Program-made: the position numbers and the translations under genes | Source of the DNA: RPQJ01 sp044226195 | GTDB taxonomy: Bacteria; Pseudomonadota; Gammaproteobacteria; Steroidobacterales; Steroidobacteraceae | Direction: 5' to 3' | Assembly (NCBI GenBank): GCA_044226195.1 | Contig: JBGAHO010000003.1 | Span: 62,001 to 126,000 of the forward strand | Length of the DNA: 64,000 nt | The notes under the pieces: model-generated | Database searches by the model: none | Told to the model about the DNA's origin: nothing | What the model saw: the letters and a program-made list of their open reading frames with translations, nothing else | Part shown: positions 15,947-26,712 of the stretch, piece by piece | Position numbering within the stretch: position 1 is the first letter of the stretch | How the letters are laid out: every line of letters begins with the position of its first letter

Positions 15947-18129
15947 TGCTCGATTCGTTGCTCGACAGCCTGGCAAGGAGCCGGGGCATCGGCGATGCCT
16001 ACTACGACTACCGCGGCGAACTGAAGCCCTTCAGCGCGCGTACCAAGACCGCCATCCTCGCGGCCATGGGCTGCAACGTCACCGACGCCGCGGCCATCCA
16101 GCACGAGATCGACGAAGCCGACGCGGCGCGCTGGCGGGCTCTGCTGCCGCCGATCGCCGTGCTGCGGCCGGGGCGCACCGGGGTGGTGGTGGCGGTGGCG
16201 GACAGCCTGCTCGAACAGGCGCTCACGTGGATCGCGACGGCGGCCGACGGCAAGCAGCGTCGTGGCTCGGCCCGCGTCGGCGAGCTGCAGGAATTCGAGC
16301 GCCGCGAGCTCGACGGCCGCGGGGTGACACGCCGCCTGCTCTCCTTGCCGGAAGACCTCGCGCGCGGCTACCACACGCTCGAGGTCGCGCTGCCGGCCGG
16401 ACCGCGGGGCGATTGCACGCTGATCGTCGCGCCGGCACGCTGCTTCGAGCCGAAGGCGCTGGCCGCCGGCGAGAAGCTCTGGGGCGTCGCCGTGCAGCTC
16501 TACACGCTGCGCTCGCGCGACAACTGGGGCATCGGCGATTTCGCCGACCTGGAATTCGTGGTGCGCCACTGCGCGCTGCACGGCGGGGCCTTCGTGGGCC
16601 TCAATCCGCTGCACGCGCTGTTCCCCGCGAACCCGCGGCACTTCAGCCCGTACAGCCCGTCGTCGCGTCATTTCCTGAACGTGCTGTACATCGCGCTGCC
16701 GCACGTGCCGGAATTCGCCGAGTGCGCCGAGGCCCGGCGCCGGGCCGCCGAGCCGGCATTCCTCGCGGGGCTCGAACGTCTGCGCGCGACCGACGAGGTG
16801 GACTACCCGGGCGTGGCCGCGATGAAGCTGCCGCTGCTGCGACTCGTCTACGACCACTTCGTGCGCGAGCACCTGGCCCGCGGCACGGCGCGGGCCCGCG
16901 CGTTCCTCGCCTACCAGGAAGAGCGTGGCGAGCCGCTGCGGCTGCACGCGCTGCACGACGCCATCGACGCCCATCTGCGCGCGCAGGACGAGCAGAAATA
17001 CTGGGGCTGGCCGGTGTGGCCGCCGGAGCTGCGTCATCCCGGCAACATCGGCGTGCAGGTGTTCGCCGCGGCCAATGCCGAGAACGTGCGCTTCCACGCC
17101 TGGCTGCAATGGGTGGCCGACGACCAGCTCGCGGGCGTGCAGCGGCTCGCGGCCGAGCTCGGCATGCCGATCGGCCTCTACGGCGACTACGCCGTGGGCG
17201 TGAATCCGGCCGGCTCGGAGACGTGGTCCGACCAGTCCGTGTACCGCATGGGTGCGGGCGTCGGTGCGCCGCCGGATCCGCTCGCGCTGAAGGGCCAGGA
17301 CTGGGGCATCCCGCCGCAGGACCCGCACGCACTCGTCGAGGCGCGCCTCGTGCCGTTCCGCCACCTCGTCGCCGCCAACATGCGCCACTTCGGCGCGCTG
17401 CGGCTCGATCACGTCATGGCGCTGTTCCGCCAGTGGTGGGTGCCGGTCGGGCTCGGCGCGACCGAGGGCGGCTACGTGCACTATCCGCTCGACGACCTGA
17501 TGGCGGTGCTCGCGCTCGAGAGCGAACGCGCGCGCTGCCTCGTCGTCGGCGAAGACCTCGGCACGGTGCCCGACGAGATGCGGCGCGCGATGGCCGAATA
17601 CGCCGTCTACCACTACAAGGTGCTGCTGTTCGAGAAGGCCGCCGACGGCGGCTTCCTGGCGCCGGCCGACTACGTGCGCCGCGCGATCGCCACGGTGACG
17701 ACGCACGACCTGCCCACGCTGCGCGGCTACTGGGAAGGCCGCGACCTCGCGCTGCGCGATCGCCTCAACCTGTTCCCGGGCGAGGAGATCCGCCACTACG
17801 TCTACGACGAGCGCACCGCGGATCGGGCGCGACTCGTCAAAGCGCTCGAGGCGGCGGGCCTGCGCCCCGAGGCCGCGAAGTCGGGCGACTCGCCGTTCAG
17901 CGAGGAGCTCGCGCGCGCCATCCAGCTCTACCTCGCGCGGAGCGCGGCAGCGCTCGCGGTGCTGCAGATCGAGGACCTGATCGGCATGATTGATCCGGTC
18001 AACGTCCCCGGCACCAGCACCGAGCACGCGAACTGGCAGCGCAAGATCACCGACGGCATCGAGGACGTGTTCGAGGACGAAGCCATCGCGCAGTTCCTCG
18101 AGGACGTCCAGTTCGCGCGTTCGTCCTGA
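15946..18129 (+). CDS. malQ: 4-alpha-glucanotransferase (amylomaltase, GH77)
   Basis: This 727-residue cytoplasmic enzyme transfers alpha-1,4-glucan segments between maltodextrins, releasing glucose and longer chains. Family features include SRDNWGIGDFADLE, NPLHALFPANPRHFSPYSPSSR (read as two pieces), GDYAVGVNPAGSETWSD, the catalytic Asp in ALRLDHVMAL, the acid/base Glu in VVGEDLG and the third Asp in TTHDLPTLRGYW. The N-terminal domain (LDSLLDSLARSRGIGDAYYD) matches the long bacterial MalQ type. The start codon overlaps the stop of the upstream gene (TGATG). It completes the locus by processing the sugars imported by the ABC transporter. Confidence 0.92.
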   Translation: MLDSLLDSLARSRGIGDAYYDYRGELKPFSARTKTAILAAMGCNVTDAAAIQHEIDEADAARWRALLPPIAVLRPGRTGVVVAVADSLLEQALTWIATAADGKQRRGSARVGELQEFERRELDGRGVTRRLLSLPEDLARGYHTLEVALPAGPRGDCTLIVAPARCFEPKALAAGEKLWGVAVQLYTLRSRDNWGIGDFADLEFVVRHCALHGGAFVGLNPLHALFPANPRHFSPYSPSSRHFLNVLYIALPHVPEFAECAEARRRAAEPAFLAGLERLRATDEVDYPGVAAMKLPLLRLVYDHFVREHLARGTARARAFLAYQEERGEPLRLHALHDAIDAHLRAQDEQKYWGWPVWPPELRHPGNIGVQVFAAANAENVRFHAWLQWVADDQLAGVQRLAAELGMPIGLYGDYAVGVNPAGSETWSDQSVYRMGAGVGAPPDPLALKGQDWGIPPQDPHALVEARLVPFRHLVAANMRHFGALRLDHVMALFRQWWVPVGLGATEGGYVHYPLDDLMAVLALESERARCLVVGEDLGTVPDEMRRAMAEYAVYHYKVLLFEKAADGGFLAPADYVRRAIATVTTHDLPTLRGYWEGRDLALRDRLNLFPGEEIRHYVYDERTADRARLVKALEAAGLRPEAAKSGDSPFSEELARAIQLYLARSAAALAVLQIEDLIGMIDPVNVPGTSTEHANWQRKITDGIEDVFEDEAIAQFLEDVQFARSS

Positions 18130-18149
18130 CCCGCCGCGAGGATCCCGAC

Positions 18150-18614
18150 ATGCGCATGCTTCCCCTGTCCGTGATCGTGCTGGCCGTCCTCGCCGCGATG
18201 CCACTGCAGGCAGCCGACGAGGTCTCGCCGCCGGCCAGCGAGTGGCGCAGCTACTGCCAGTCGTACCTCAAGGCGATCGACGGCGACACCACGGTGGACG
18301 ACCGCGACATCACCTACTGCCTCGGCGTCACGCAGGGACTGCTGAACGGCATGAAGATCGGCGCGCAGCTCGGCGCGCTCAGCTTCGGCTCGCGCATGGC
18401 CGTGAACTACAAGCTCGACCCGAACGACGTGTTCAAGCAGTTCCAGGCGCAGGACCCGGCGCGGCTGCTCGGCATCTGCGCGCCGCCGAAGGCGACCACG
18501 CCGGATTACGTGCGGGCGGGACTCAAGTACCTCGAGAAGTCGCCGGAGCTCGCCAAGCGGCCGATCGGCGAGGTGTTCTACGAGGCCATGCAGGCGAGCT
18601 TTCCCTGCAACTGA
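18150..18614 (+). CDS. Secreted Rap1a/Tai-family protein
   Basis: The protein has 154 residues with a Sec signal peptide (MRMLPLSVIVLAVLAAMPLQA-AD). The mature part has the Rap1a/Tai pattern: a Cys in SYCQSYLKA, a Cys before GVTQGLLNG, a Cys-Pro-type motif in LLGICAPPKA, then YVRAGLKYLEKSPELAKRP and a terminal FPCN. The founding members are immunity proteins against type VI amidase effectors, but the fold is widespread in orphan periplasmic proteins. No T6SS effector gene is nearby, so an immunity role is not supported here. It lies 20 bp after malQ on the same strand and may be co-transcribed. Confidence 0.7.
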   Translation: MRMLPLSVIVLAVLAAMPLQAADEVSPPASEWRSYCQSYLKAIDGDTTVDDRDITYCLGVTQGLLNGMKIGAQLGALSFGSRMAVNYKLDPNDVFKQFQAQDPARLLGICAPPKATTPDYVRAGLKYLEKSPELAKRPIGEVFYEAMQASFPCN

Positions 18615-18623
18615 GCGCGTGCC

Positions 18624-19274
18624 TCAGCGCGCGGCCTGCTGCTGCGGGGCGAGGTTCCACACGCCCTGCGCGTCGGGGCAGGCCACGGTGCGGCCTTCCG
18701 CGAGGCCGAACGCGCCGTGCGCGATCAGGCGGAACTTGCGGCACCCGTTCTCGTAGCGCTCGTGGCCGAGCGGCGTGAGCTGGAAGCTCACCTGCGTGTT
18801 GGGATTGACCCAGGACACGTTGTCACCCGCGGCGGCCAGTTCGAGTGCGTGACCGACGCAGGCGCGGTCGGTGTTGTCGAGGCGACGGCCGATGTCGGCG
18901 CCGACCACGGCCCCGATGACGGCGCCGACGGCGACGGCGGCCGCGCGATGCTCGCCGCTGCCCGCCTGCGCGCCGATCGCGCCGCCCGCGGCCGCGCCGA
19001 GCACGGCGCCCAGTTCGGCGCGATTGCAGGATCCCGAGCGCACGCCGTAATCGGCGTCCCAGTGACGGCCGCTGTACCCGGCATAGTCCACGTCGTGCTG
19101 CTTGTGCCAGCCCTGGGCGGGCGCCCAGGCGGGCGGGGCGGCCAGCGCGAGGCAGGGCAGCGTCAGCATCAGCACGAGGCCGATGCGGCGCAGGATCCGC
19201 CGCGTGCGCGGACTGAGGCTGTGCCGCCGGGCGACGAGGTTCATCAGTTCCGAGTGGACGATGGCGACGTTCAT
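18624..19274 (-). CDS. Glycine-zipper envelope protein (2TM outer-membrane type)
   Basis: The protein has 216 residues. A hydrophobic segment (IGLVLMLTLPCLALA) serves as signal peptide or anchor after a basic leader. The centre carries a glycine zipper (GAVLGAAAGGAIGAQAGSG, then VGAVIGAVVGADIGRRLD) typical of 17-kDa-surface-antigen/RcnB-like outer-membrane proteins. The C-terminal half (SWVNPNTQVSFQLTPL, FRLIAHGAFG) looks globular, with Cys in CRKF and VACPD. The ATG at 19274 is favoured by AAGGGGGTG upstream; a longer in-frame start at 19331 lacks such a site. It converges on the Rap1a/Tai gene. The function is unknown beyond probable envelope location. Confidence 0.65.
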   Translation of the reverse strand: MNVAIVHSELMNLVARRHSLSPRTRRILRRIGLVLMLTLPCLALAAPPAWAPAQGWHKQHDVDYAGYSGRHWDADYGVRSGSCNRAELGAVLGAAAGGAIGAQAGSGEHRAAAVAVGAVIGAVVGADIGRRLDNTDRACVGHALELAAAGDNVSWVNPNTQVSFQLTPLGHERYENGCRKFRLIAHGAFGLAEGRTVACPDAQGVWNLAPQQQAAR

Positions 19275-19452
19275 GAGCACCCCCTTGCGGGACACCGGGT
19301 GGCCGGCTGACCGGCCGTTCGGTTCCGACACGCTAGCGTCCTGCGGCCCCGGGGTCCGCTGCGATGGCCCGTGTCGTGACCGCGGTCACGGGTGTCGAGT
19401 CGCTTAAGTCAAACGCGGTAAGCTCTGCGTCTCATTTCGACGGAGGTCACCC

Positions 19453-20424
19453 ATGCGCCACATCCCCTTGTCGCGCCGCGCGCTGCTGGCCCAGACCGGT
19501 GCCGTGCTCTCGGGCCTGGTACTGTCCGGCGGGTCCTCGAACGCTGTGGCCTCCACGAAGGGCGCCGCGAAACTGCCGGCCGCCGCCGCGGGCATCGTTC
19601 GGATCGGCCGGGACCTGGCGGTCAACCGCCTCGGCTTCGGTGCCATGCGCATCTGCGGGGACGGCATCTGGGGCGATCCGGCCGACCCGGCCGAGTGCCG
19701 TGCGGTGCTGCGCCGTGCGGTCGAGCTCGGCGTGAACTTCATCGACACGGCCGACGCCTACGGGCCGTACGTCAGCGAAAACCTGATCGCCGAAGTGCTG
19801 TCGCCGTACCCGAAGGGCCTGCTGGTCGCGACCAAGGGCGGCCTCGTGCGACCCGTGCGCGAGAAGTGGGACCGCGACGGGCGGCCCGAGCACCTGCGCG
19901 AGGCCTGCGAGGCGAGCCTGAAGCGCCTGAAGGTCGAGCGCATCGACCTCTACCAGATGCACGCGCCTGACCCGAAGGTGCCGTACGAGGACTCGATCGG
20001 CGAGCTCGCGAAGCTGCAGAAGGAAGGCAAGATCCGGCACATCGGCGTGTCGAACGTCGACGTCGACCAGCTCGCGAAGGCTCGGGCCCTGGTGGAGGTG
20101 GTCTCGGTGCAGAACCGCTACAACGTGGCGGACCGCTCGTCGGACCCGGTGCTCGCGGTGTGCGAGCAGAACGGCATCGCGTTCATCCCGTGGTCGCCAC
20201 TGTCGCAGAACCCGCGCGAGGCCGGCGACGAAAATCGCAAGGCGCTCGAAGCCGTGGCGGCGAAACGCGGCATCTCGGTGCCGCAGGCCGCGCTGGCCTG
20301 GCTGCTCGCGCGCTCGCCGGTGATGCTGCCGATTCCGGGCACGTCGAAACGCGCCCACCTCGAGGAAAACGTCGCGGCCGCGGCCGTGCACCTGACGGCT
20401 GAAGAAATGAAGGAGATTGGCTGA
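19453..20424 (+). CDS. Tat-exported aldo/keto reductase
   Basis: The protein has 323 residues. The N-terminus LSRRALLAQTGAVLSGLVLSG is a twin-arginine signal, pointing to folded, cofactor-loaded export. The AKR barrel has the catalytic Asp and Tyr in NFIDTADAYGPYVSENL, Lys in ATKGG and His in YQMHAPD. Cofactor-binding parts are ISVPQAALAWLLARS and LPIPGTSKRAHLEEN. The family reduces carbonyls with NADPH; the substrate is unknown. GGAGGT precedes the ATG. The stop overlaps the next ATG (TGATG), coupling it to a TonB-receptor-like gene, which is an odd pairing for a reductase. Confidence 0.85.
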   Translation: MRHIPLSRRALLAQTGAVLSGLVLSGGSSNAVASTKGAAKLPAAAAGIVRIGRDLAVNRLGFGAMRICGDGIWGDPADPAECRAVLRRAVELGVNFIDTADAYGPYVSENLIAEVLSPYPKGLLVATKGGLVRPVREKWDRDGRPEHLREACEASLKRLKVERIDLYQMHAPDPKVPYEDSIGELAKLQKEGKIRHIGVSNVDVDQLAKARALVEVVSVQNRYNVADRSSDPVLAVCEQNGIAFIPWSPLSQNPREAGDENRKALEAVAAKRGISVPQAALAWLLARSPVMLPIPGTSKRAHLEENVAAAAVHLTAEEMKEIG

Positions 20425-22454
20425 TGGCTGTGGACCTGCCGCCGCCGGCGGTATCGCCGGGCGCGGAAGTCGTCGTCGTGGCGACGCGGATTGCGGAAGA
20501 CCGGACCAACCTCTCGGCATCGACGACGGTGCTGCAGGGGCAGGACCTGCGGGATCGTGGCGCGACGGACCTGCGGTCCGCGCTCGCGCTGGTGGCGGGT
20601 GTCGACATCGCGCCCGGCGGTGACGGCGGACCGGCCGCCGCGGTGCCCGAAATGTGGGGCTTCCGCGAGTTCGACGCGTTCCTGCTCGTCGTCGACGACG
20701 TGCCGTGGGGCGGTGCGTTCAATCCCGACACCATCAATCTCAGCCTCAAGGACGTCGAGCGCATCGAAATCCTGCGCGGCGCGGCGCCCGTGATGTACGG
20801 CGCCACGTCCTTCGTCGGCGTGATCCACGTCGTGCACGCGAAGCCGGGCTCCGGCGGGACGCGCCTTGGCGTGTCCGCGGGCTCGGAGGGCAGCGGTGGC
20901 GTGAGCGGCGCCATCGACCTGCCGCAATGGGCCGGCTTCGATTCACGCGTGGCGCTCGATGCCGAGCAGCACGGCCTCTCGGATGACCGTGCCGACTTTC
21001 GGCGCCTGCACGGCTCGTGGCGCAACCAGCGCGATCTCGGCGACGGCAAGCTGCGACTCGACTTCGACGTGTCGGACGTCGACCAGTCGCCGGTCAGTCC
21101 CGTGCCGCGGCAGGGCCCGCGACTGTCGCCGCTCGTGCCGATCGACGCAAACTACAACCCGCGCGGCGCGCACATCGATCCGACGCGCTACACGATGAAC
21201 GTGGGCTATACGGCGCCGACGGCGCTCGGCGCGTGGTCGGTGCTCGCCTCATACGGCCACACGGAGACCCGGACCGAGCGTGGCTTCCTCACGGACCTGT
21301 CGGCGCCGTTGTTCGAGGCGCAGGGCTTCCGCACGAAGACGACGCAGGACGACATGTACCTCGACGCCCACACTGAGATCCGCTCGGTAGAGAACTTCGA
21401 GTTCGTGCTCGGCGCCGACTACCTCTACGGCGACGGCGCATCCCACGGCGGCGACTACGACTACGACGTGGCCCAGGACGGCTCGGGCGCGCCCCGTGCC
21501 GGCCAGACCGCGCTCAACAGCGACATCCGCATCGACGTGACGCGCAACTTCGGCGGCGTGTACGGCTATGCAGCGTGGCAGCCGACCGCGCGCCTGCGCC
21601 TCGATGCCGGGCTGCGCTGGAATCTCGTGCACGAGTCGCGCGACACGTATGCCGAGGAGTTCGGCAGCCCGCCGGAGCGCGGCTCGGACTCCGCCCGCAC
21701 CAGCCGCCTGAGCGGCAGTGCCGGCGCCGTGTTCACCGCCTGGAGCGACGGCGCCGACGACCTGAAGTTCTTCCTGAGCTATCGCGACACGTTCAAGCCC
21801 GCGGCCGTGGACTTCGGCCTCGAGGCCGAGCCCGACATCCTCGAGCCCGAGACGGGCGAGAGCTTCGAGGCCGGTGCGCGCGGCGCGTTCTTCGACCGGC
21901 GCTTCGAATTCGAATTCGAGGCCTTCCAGATGGACCTGAAGAACCTCGTCGTGCCGACGCAGGTCGGTGGCTTGCCGGCCCTGGAGAACGTCGGCTCCGA
22001 GCGGTTCCGCGGCCTCGAACTCGAACTGCGCGGCCGGGTGGTCGACAACCTGTTCGCCCGCGCGGCCTGGAGCCTGCACGATGCGCGTTTCCAGGACTAC
22101 CTGCGCGACTTCGACGGCACCCTCACGCAGCTGCGCGGCAACCGGCAGGAGATGACGCCGCGCGATCTCGGCGCCCTCGGCCTCGTCTGGGCACCGCCGA
22201 CCGGCCTCGTGGCCCGGGTGGACGTGCGGTACACGGGCGACCGGTATCTCAACAAGCGCAACACCGCGCTCGCCGACGGGTTCACCAGCTGGTCGGCCGG
22301 GCTCGGCTGGCGCACCGCGAACTGGGAACTTCGCCTCGACGGCGAGAATCTATCCGACCGACGCGACCCGGTGGCCGAGAGCGAGATGGCCGATGCGAGC
22401 TATTATCGGCTCGAGGGACGTCGCGTGTGGCTGACGTTCGAGTTCAAGCGCTGA
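20424..22454 (+). CDS. TonB-dependent receptor lacking a visible signal peptide
   Basis: The protein has 676 residues. The plug domain starts almost at once: PGAEVVVVATRIAEDRTNLS, then LRDRGATDLRSALALVAGVDI, with IEILRGAAPVMYGATSFVGVIHV. The 22-stranded barrel follows and ends WRTANWELRLDGENLSDRR ... VWLTFEFKR. The N-terminus MAVDLPPPAVSPG has no hydrophobic signal sequence. In-frame sequence upstream runs only to a TGA at 20400-20402 without another usual start codon. The gene overlaps the aldo/keto reductase stop, so either the signal region was lost by rearrangement or export is non-canonical. The ligand is unknown. Confidence 0.8.
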   Translation: MAVDLPPPAVSPGAEVVVVATRIAEDRTNLSASTTVLQGQDLRDRGATDLRSALALVAGVDIAPGGDGGPAAAVPEMWGFREFDAFLLVVDDVPWGGAFNPDTINLSLKDVERIEILRGAAPVMYGATSFVGVIHVVHAKPGSGGTRLGVSAGSEGSGGVSGAIDLPQWAGFDSRVALDAEQHGLSDDRADFRRLHGSWRNQRDLGDGKLRLDFDVSDVDQSPVSPVPRQGPRLSPLVPIDANYNPRGAHIDPTRYTMNVGYTAPTALGAWSVLASYGHTETRTERGFLTDLSAPLFEAQGFRTKTTQDDMYLDAHTEIRSVENFEFVLGADYLYGDGASHGGDYDYDVAQDGSGAPRAGQTALNSDIRIDVTRNFGGVYGYAAWQPTARLRLDAGLRWNLVHESRDTYAEEFGSPPERGSDSARTSRLSGSAGAVFTAWSDGADDLKFFLSYRDTFKPAAVDFGLEAEPDILEPETGESFEAGARGAFFDRRFEFEFEAFQMDLKNLVVPTQVGGLPALENVGSERFRGLELELRGRVVDNLFARAAWSLHDARFQDYLRDFDGTLTQLRGNRQEMTPRDLGALGLVWAPPTGLVARVDVRYTGDRYLNKRNTALADGFTSWSAGLGWRTANWELRLDGENLSDRRDPVAESEMADASYYRLEGRRVWLTFEFKR

Positions 22455-22469
22455 CCTGGAGAGAGCGAC

Positions 22470-22568
22470 ATGAGCAAAGGCATGGACCGTAAGAAGGAAG
22501 ACAGGAAGAAGCCGCAGAAGACGCTGAAGGAGAAGCGCGCCGAGAAGAAGGCGAAGAAGGGCGGCTGA
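22470..22568 (+). CDS. Lysine-rich 32-residue protein
   Basis: A short gene encodes MSKGMDRKKEDRKKPQKTLK followed by EKRAEKKAKKGG. About 13 of 32 residues are Lys. It has a good ribosome-binding site (GGAGAG, 6 bases before the ATG) and lies 15 bp after the TonB receptor stop. I recall similar tiny proteins starting MSKG-x-D-x-KK in gammaproteobacterial genomes; the function is unknown, and nucleic-acid or membrane-surface binding is only a guess from charge. The TGA lies one base before the palindromic repeat block at 22570. Confidence 0.6.
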   Translation: MSKGMDRKKEDRKKPQKTLKEKRAEKKAKKGG

Positions 22569-22569
22569 A

Positions 22570-22667
22570 ATAGGGGACATTCCTCTTTTTCTGCTCGATC
22601 AGAGAGAGAGGAGAAAAATAGGGGACATTCCTCTTTTTCCCGGCGAACGGAAAAAGAGGAATGTCCC

Positions 22668-22671
<4 letters not shown>
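22570..22671. repeat. Palindromic repeat, copy 2 (one half-unit plus a full palindrome)
   Basis: A half-unit starts with ATAGGGGACATTCCTCTT at 22570, then 27 bases of purine-rich spacer. A full palindrome follows at 22618-22671 with perfect 23-bp arms (22618-22640 and 22649-22671) around an 8-base loop, CGGCGAAC. The TAG in the right arm (22668-22670, minus strand) is the stop codon of the YgiQ gene. With its A/T-rich stem ends it could also terminate transcription from both sides. Confidence 0.9.
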
Positions 22672-24974
<2,303 letters not shown>

Positions 24975-25075
24975 GGGTGCCGATTCTAGTGACTTCGCGC
25001 TGGACTGTTCGCAGCCGACCGCGCACGAGAGGCAGGCACTCGCGCCGCCGTGCCGGGCGCGGGGCCGGCCGTGCG

Positions 25076-25678
25076 TCAGCGCCGGGCGGTCAGCAGGAAG
25101 ACCGGGTAGTCGCCCTGCGGCTTCTGTACGACGCTGACCCGGGCCAGCCGCACGTCGCGGAAGCCCGCGGCCACGGCCGATTGCGTGAGTGCGTCGCCGT
25201 CGAAGCCCGCGTGGTACACGCCGGTGTTTTCCTCGTGGAAGCTGCCGTCCTCGCGCTCGAGGTCGGCGATCGCGAGGAAGCCGCCGTCCTTCAGTCCCGC
25301 ATGCAGCTTGCGCAGCAGCGCATCGACATCGCGGATGTGGTGCAGCGTCATCGAGGAGATCACGCCGTCGTACACGCCCGGCAGCGGCATCGCCTCGATG
25401 TCGGCCTCGATGACGTCCACGGGGCAGCCCAGGGCCGGCAGCTTCGCGCGCAGCTGCACATTCATCGAGCCCGACGCGTCGATGGCCGTGATCCGGCCGG
25501 CATGCGGCGCGATCCGTTCGAGCAGCAGCCCCGTGCCGGAGCCGACGTCCAGCAGGTGTGCCGCGCGATCGACGGTCACGGCGCGCAGGATCCCGTTCGC
25601 GATGTTCGCGACGTTGTCCACCCGAGCCGGATTCTGGTCGTAGCTGCCGGCCCTGGTTGCGAAATGGTCCACGCTCAT
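25076..25678 (-). CDS. Class I SAM-dependent methyltransferase
   Basis: The protein has about 200 residues. The SAM-binding motif I is HLLDVGSGTGLLLERIAP, motif II is ITAIDASGSM, and SSMTLHHIRDVDALLRKL with GLKDGGFLAIADLERED follow in UbiE-like order. The N-terminus MSVDHFATRAGSYDQNPARV is typical of small-molecule methyltransferases in this group. Translation most likely starts at the ATG at 25678: AGGAG lies 7 bases before it but almost touches the alternative ATG at 25684. The substrate is unknown. It lies 17 bp downstream of the YebC-family gene on the same strand. Confidence 0.85.
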   Translation of the reverse strand: MSVDHFATRAGSYDQNPARVDNVANIANGILRAVTVDRAAHLLDVGSGTGLLLERIAPHAGRITAIDASGSMNVQLRAKLPALGCPVDVIEADIEAMPLPGVYDGVISSMTLHHIRDVDALLRKLHAGLKDGGFLAIADLEREDGSFHEENTGVYHAGFDGDALTQSAVAAGFRDVRLARVSVVQKPQGDYPVFLLTARR

Positions 25679-25695
25679 CGCCATGCTCCTCGCCG

Positions 25696-26418
25696 TCAGA
25701 CGAGGCTGTGGTACACCTTCTGCACGTCCTCGTCCTGCTCGAGCTTGTCGATCAGCTCGAGCACCTCGTTGGCCTGCGCTTCCGGCAGCTCGGTCGGCGT
25801 CTGGCAGATGTATTCGTGCTCGGCGGAAATCGGATTGATGCCCCGGTCCTCGAGCGCCTTCTGCAGCGTGCCGAAGTCCTCGAACAGGCAACGCGCCACC
25901 AGTTGCGGCTCACCTTTTTCGCCGGTGCTCTCGCCGAATTCCTCGAGGCCGTGGTCGATCAGGTAGAGCTCGAGGTCGTCCTGGTCGATGCCCTCGGGGT
26001 TCAGGCGGAACACGCCCATGCGCTTGAACTGGAACGCGACGCTGCCGGTGGTGGCGAGGTTGCCGCCGTTCTTGTTGAACGCATTGCGCACCGAGGCGAC
26101 CGTGCGCGTCGGGTTGTCGGTGGCGCACTCGACCAGCACCGCGACACCGTGCGGCGCGTAGCCCTCGTACATCACTTCCTCGAAATTGGCCGCGTCGCGG
26201 CCCGAGGCGCGCTTGATGGCCGACTCGACCTTGTCCTTCGGCATGTTCACGGCGCGCGCGTTCTGGATCACGCGGCGCAGCGCCGGGTTCGAATTCGGGT
26301 CGGGACCGCCCTTCTTGACCGCGATCGTGATTTCCTTGCCGATGCGCGAGAACTGCTTGGCCATGCGGTTCCAGCGGGCGAACATCGCATGCTTGCGAAC
26401 TTCGAAAATGCGTCCCAT
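25696..26418 (-). CDS. YebC/PmpR-family transcriptional/translation-associated regulator
   Basis: The protein has 240 residues, full length for the family. The start MGRIFEVRKHAMFARWNRMA resembles the YeeN-type paralog more than classical YebC. The conserved core includes KKGGPDPNSNPALRRVIQNA, NMPKDKVESAIKRASG, YEGYAPHGVAVLVECATDN and GSVAFQFKRMG. Members bind DNA, and recent work also links some to ribosomes stalled on polyproline. The ATG at 26418 matches the family start. It is followed closely by the methyltransferase gene, and the upstream region is the AT-rich stretch 26419-26712. Confidence 0.88.
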   Translation of the reverse strand: MGRIFEVRKHAMFARWNRMAKQFSRIGKEITIAVKKGGPDPNSNPALRRVIQNARAVNMPKDKVESAIKRASGRDAANFEEVMYEGYAPHGVAVLVECATDNPTRTVASVRNAFNKNGGNLATTGSVAFQFKRMGVFRLNPEGIDQDDLELYLIDHGLEEFGESTGEKGEPQLVARCLFEDFGTLQKALEDRGINPISAEHEYICQTPTELPEAQANEVLELIDKLEQDEDVQKVYHSLV

Positions 26419-26521
26419 GGCGGCTCTATTAAAATTGTGTCGCCGGGAGGCCCGGCGTAAGGGCGCGCAGCCTACCTGAGCGGCGTCCAATTGGCACGCC
26501 GGGGGGTGTACGCATGGCCCT

Positions 26522-26602
26522 CCGATTTATCAATCAAGGGTTTTCAATCCGGTTAAAATAAATCGAGAAGATCATATTTTGATCAGAAATATTGTACAAA
26601 AT
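26522..26602. promoter_or_regulatory. AT-rich divergent regulatory region with inverted repeats
   Basis: Between the divergent YebC-family and methyltransferase genes the base composition drops sharply into an AT-rich patch. It contains GATCATATTTTGATC (26570-26584, 5-bp arms GATCA/TGATC) and the palindrome TTGTACAA (26593-26600). These are the only strongly AT-rich 80 bases nearby, so promoter elements for one or both genes probably lie here. The remaining sequence to 26712 holds no gene I can support. Confidence 0.45.
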
Positions 26603-26712
26603 GGCGGGCAGACCGGATCCGGGTACGGGCCGTCTCATCGAGCCGCGAGAGACAATCCGTGGGTCCCGCGGTGCATGCCTGTTCCAGGTTCCGCGCGGAC
26701 GGGAGAGCGACG

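Noticed and set aside
18150..18614. Type VI secretion immunity gene
   Set aside because: The Rap1a/Tai-like fold is visible but no effector or T6SS gene is adjacent, so the immunity role is not claimed.
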